6,497 nt of DNA from assembly GCA_902406135.1 (NCBI GenBank), contig CABPCX010000114.1:1-6497 (forward strand), in the 5' to 3' direction. The position numbers were made by a program, and so were the translations under genes. Shown here in pieces: positions 4,779-6,497 of the stretch (its first letter is position 1; the number at the start of each line of letters is the position of its first letter). The notes beneath the pieces are model-generated. The model saw nothing but the letters and a program-made list of their open reading frames with translations, was not told the DNA's origin and ran no database searches. Source of the DNA: an uncultured Eubacteriales bacterium (GTDB taxonomy: Bacteria; Bacillota; Clostridia; Lachnospirales; Anaerotignaceae).

Positions 4779-6497
4779 ATGCCCATAGACAGACAAGATA
4801 AAATCAGAAACTTTTGCATTGTCGCGCATATCGACCATGGCAAGAGCACCCTTGCCGACAGACTGATACAGGCAACGGGCCTTCTTACCGAAAGAGAAAT
4901 GCAGGACCAGATACTTGACAATATGGACCTGGAAAGAGAAAGAGGAATCACAATAAAAGCCCAGGCGGTCAGACTTATTTATAAGGCTAAAGACGGCGAG
5001 GAATATATTTTTAATCTTATAGATACACCGGGCCATGTAGACTTTAACTATGAAGTATCAAGAAGCCTTGCGGCCTGTGAAGGCGCAGTGCTTGTTGTAG
5101 ACGCAGCCCAGGGTATAGAGGCACAGACACTGGCAAACGTTTACCTTGCCATTGACAATAACCTTGAAATTATGCCTGTAATCAACAAAATTGACCTTCC
5201 AAGCGCAAATCCACAGCTGGTAATAAAGGACATAGAAGACGTTATCGGAATCCCCGCCGAAGATGCTCCTCTTATTTCGGCTAAAAACGGTATAAATATA
5301 GATGCTGTGCTTGAGAAAATAGTTACGGATATACCCGCTCCGTCAGGAGATGAAAACGCTCCTCTCAAGGCGCTCATATTTGACTCAATTTATGACCAGT
5401 ATAAGGGCGTAATAGTTATTATGAGAGTTTTTGACGGAAGCATCAGAAAGGGCACAAAAGTACGTATGATGGCTACCGGCAAGGAATTTGACGTTGTTGA
5501 AGTCGGATTTTTCGGTGCGGGAAGATTTATACCCTGCGATGAGCTCAATGCCGGTGATGTAGGCTATCTTACGGCAAGTATCAAAAATGTGGCAGACACA
5601 AGAGTCGGTGACACTGTTACCGATGCCCTGAATCCCACAGCGGAGGCCCTTCCCGGATATAAGAAGGTAAATCCTATGGTATACTGCGGAGTTTTCCCTG
5701 CGGACAGTGCCAGATATACGGACCTTAGAGAAGCCCTTGAAAAACTTCAGCTCAATGATGCATCTCTTTTCTTCGAGCCTGAAACATCAATTGCCCTTGG
5801 ATTCGGATTCAGATGCGGATTTTTGGGACTTCTCCATCTTGAAATCATACAGGAAAGACTTGAGAGAGAATTTAATCTTGACCTTGTAACGACAGCGCCC
5901 AGCGTTATTTACAAGATATACCTTACTGACGGTACAATGATAGACCTGTCAAATCCCAGCAATATGCCTGACCCTGCCAGAATAGAGAGAATGGAAGAAC
6001 CTATCGTAAAGGCTGAAATAATACTTCCTAAGGACTATGTAGGTCCCATTATGGAGCTCTGCCAGCAGAGACGAGGCGAGTATATAAGTATGGAGTATAT
6101 GGATGAAAACAGAGTTACTCTTATCTACAATATGCCCCTTAACGAGATAATTTACGACTTCTTTGACGTACTTAAGTCCAGAAGCAGGGGATACGCATCC
6201 TTTGACTACAGCCTTATCGGATACCAGGAAGCATCCCTTACAAAGCTGGATATTTTAGTAAACAGAGAAGTAGTGGACGCTTTAAGCTTTATTGTCCATT
6301 CATCGGTTGCAGTTGAAAGAGGCCGCAAGATATGTGAAAAGCTTAAAAAGGAAATTCCCAGACAGCTCTTTGAGATACCCATTCAGGCTGCCATCGGAGC
6401 AAAAATTGTTGCCAGAGAAACTGTAAGCGCCATGAGAAAAGACGTACTTGCAAAATGTTACGGCGGCGATATTTCCAGAAAGAGAAAGCTTCTGGAG
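4779..6497 (+). CDS. lepA: Elongation factor 4 (LepA GTPase), 3' end cut by the window
   Basis: LepA/EF4 is a ribosome-bound translational GTPase that can back-translocate tRNAs on the ribosome and has been implicated in ribosome biogenesis. The frame is open for 573 codons to the window edge with no stop; LepA is about 600 residues, so roughly the last 25-30 are missing. GTPase motifs are intact: AHIDHGKST (G1, 16-24), RGIT (G2, 55-58), DTPGH with the catalytic histidine (G3, 82-86), NKID (G4, 136-139) and SAK (G5, 167-169). An EF-Tu-like domain II starts near 189. The LepA-typical [17 protein letters not shown] lies near 345. The LepA-specific C-terminal domain is represented by [20 protein letters not shown] (about 528-547) and [14 protein letters not shown] at the edge. 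AGGAGG lies 6 nt before the ATG. It is divergent from the kinase-like gene. In many Firmicutes hemN/hemW follows lepA, but that lies outside this window. Confidence 0.97.
   Translation, partial: MPIDRQDKIRNFCIVAHIDHGKSTLADRLIQATGLLTEREMQDQILDNMDLERERGITIKAQAVRLIYKAKDGEEYIFNLIDTPGHVDFNYEVSRSLAACEGAVLVVDAAQGIEAQTLANVYLAIDNNLEIMPVINKIDLPSANPQLVIKDIEDVIGIPAEDAPLISAKNGINIDAVLEKIVTDIPAPSGDENAPLKALIFDSIYDQYKGVIVIMRVFDGSIRKGTKVRMMATGKEFDVVEVGFFGAGRFIPCDELNAGDVGYLTASIKNVADTRVGDTVTDALNPTAEALPGYKKVNPMVYCGVFPADSARYTDLREALEKLQLNDASLFFEPETSIALGFGFRCGFLGLLHLEIIQERLEREFNLDLVTTAPSVIYKIYLTDGTMIDLSNPSNMPDPARIERMEEPIVKAEIILPKDYVGPIMELCQQRRGEYISMEYMDENRVTLIYNMPLNEIIYDFFDVLKSRSRGYASFDYSLIGYQEASLTKLDILVNREVVDALSFIVHSSVAVERGRKICEKLKKEIPRQLFEIPIQAAIGAKIVARETVSAMRKDVLAKCYGGDISRKRKLLE

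Overview
The window looks like chromosomal DNA from a low-GC Gram-positive anaerobe, most likely class Clostridia (Lachnospiraceae or a relative). The evidence is AT-rich intergenic DNA, strong AGGAGG-type ribosome binding sites, arginine written mainly as AGA and isoleucine often as ATA, rho-independent terminators, and the family mix (LepA, a cytidylate kinase-like protein, an AI-2E permease, an OFA-type MFS carrier). The exact taxon cannot be fixed from the sequence alone. There are five protein-coding genes; four are complete and lepA runs off the right edge.

Left block (1-2240): a two-gene rightward unit. A cytoplasmic metallo-beta-lactamase-fold hydrolase, resembling the subclass B3 layout, is followed 31 nt later by a 12-TM major facilitator carrier of the oxalate/formate-antiporter-like (OFA) family. 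A 12-bp interrupted palindrome lies in the 5' region. A bidirectional hairpin terminator at 2202-2238 closes the unit. Carrier plus hydrolase suggests uptake or export of a small molecule coupled to its hydrolysis; the substrate is unknown. This is the most accessory-looking part of the window.

Middle block (2240-4207): two leftward genes that are probably transcribed separately. The first is an AI-2E family (PerM-like) membrane protein. The second, further right and therefore upstream, is a cytidylate kinase-like P-loop protein with its own strong hairpin terminator (3518-3552) and a good promoter (TTGTTT-17-TATAAT, with TGT just before the -10). It has a leader of about 147 nt.

Intergenic 4208-4778 holds no convincing protein gene. 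It carries the leftward promoter and leader, a terminator-like hairpin with no obvious gene (4633-4666), two competing hairpins (4678-4707) and a palindrome just before the lepA ribosome binding site. Right block (4779-6497): lepA (elongation factor 4), with 573 codons present and the last roughly 25-30 missing.

Most of the window is ordinary. I found no CRISPR array, tRNA, rRNA, insertion sequence or phage gene, and nothing that clearly amounts to a new biological system. The items most worth a second look are the hydrolase-carrier pair and the unexplained RNA-like structure in the 4208-4778 gap.
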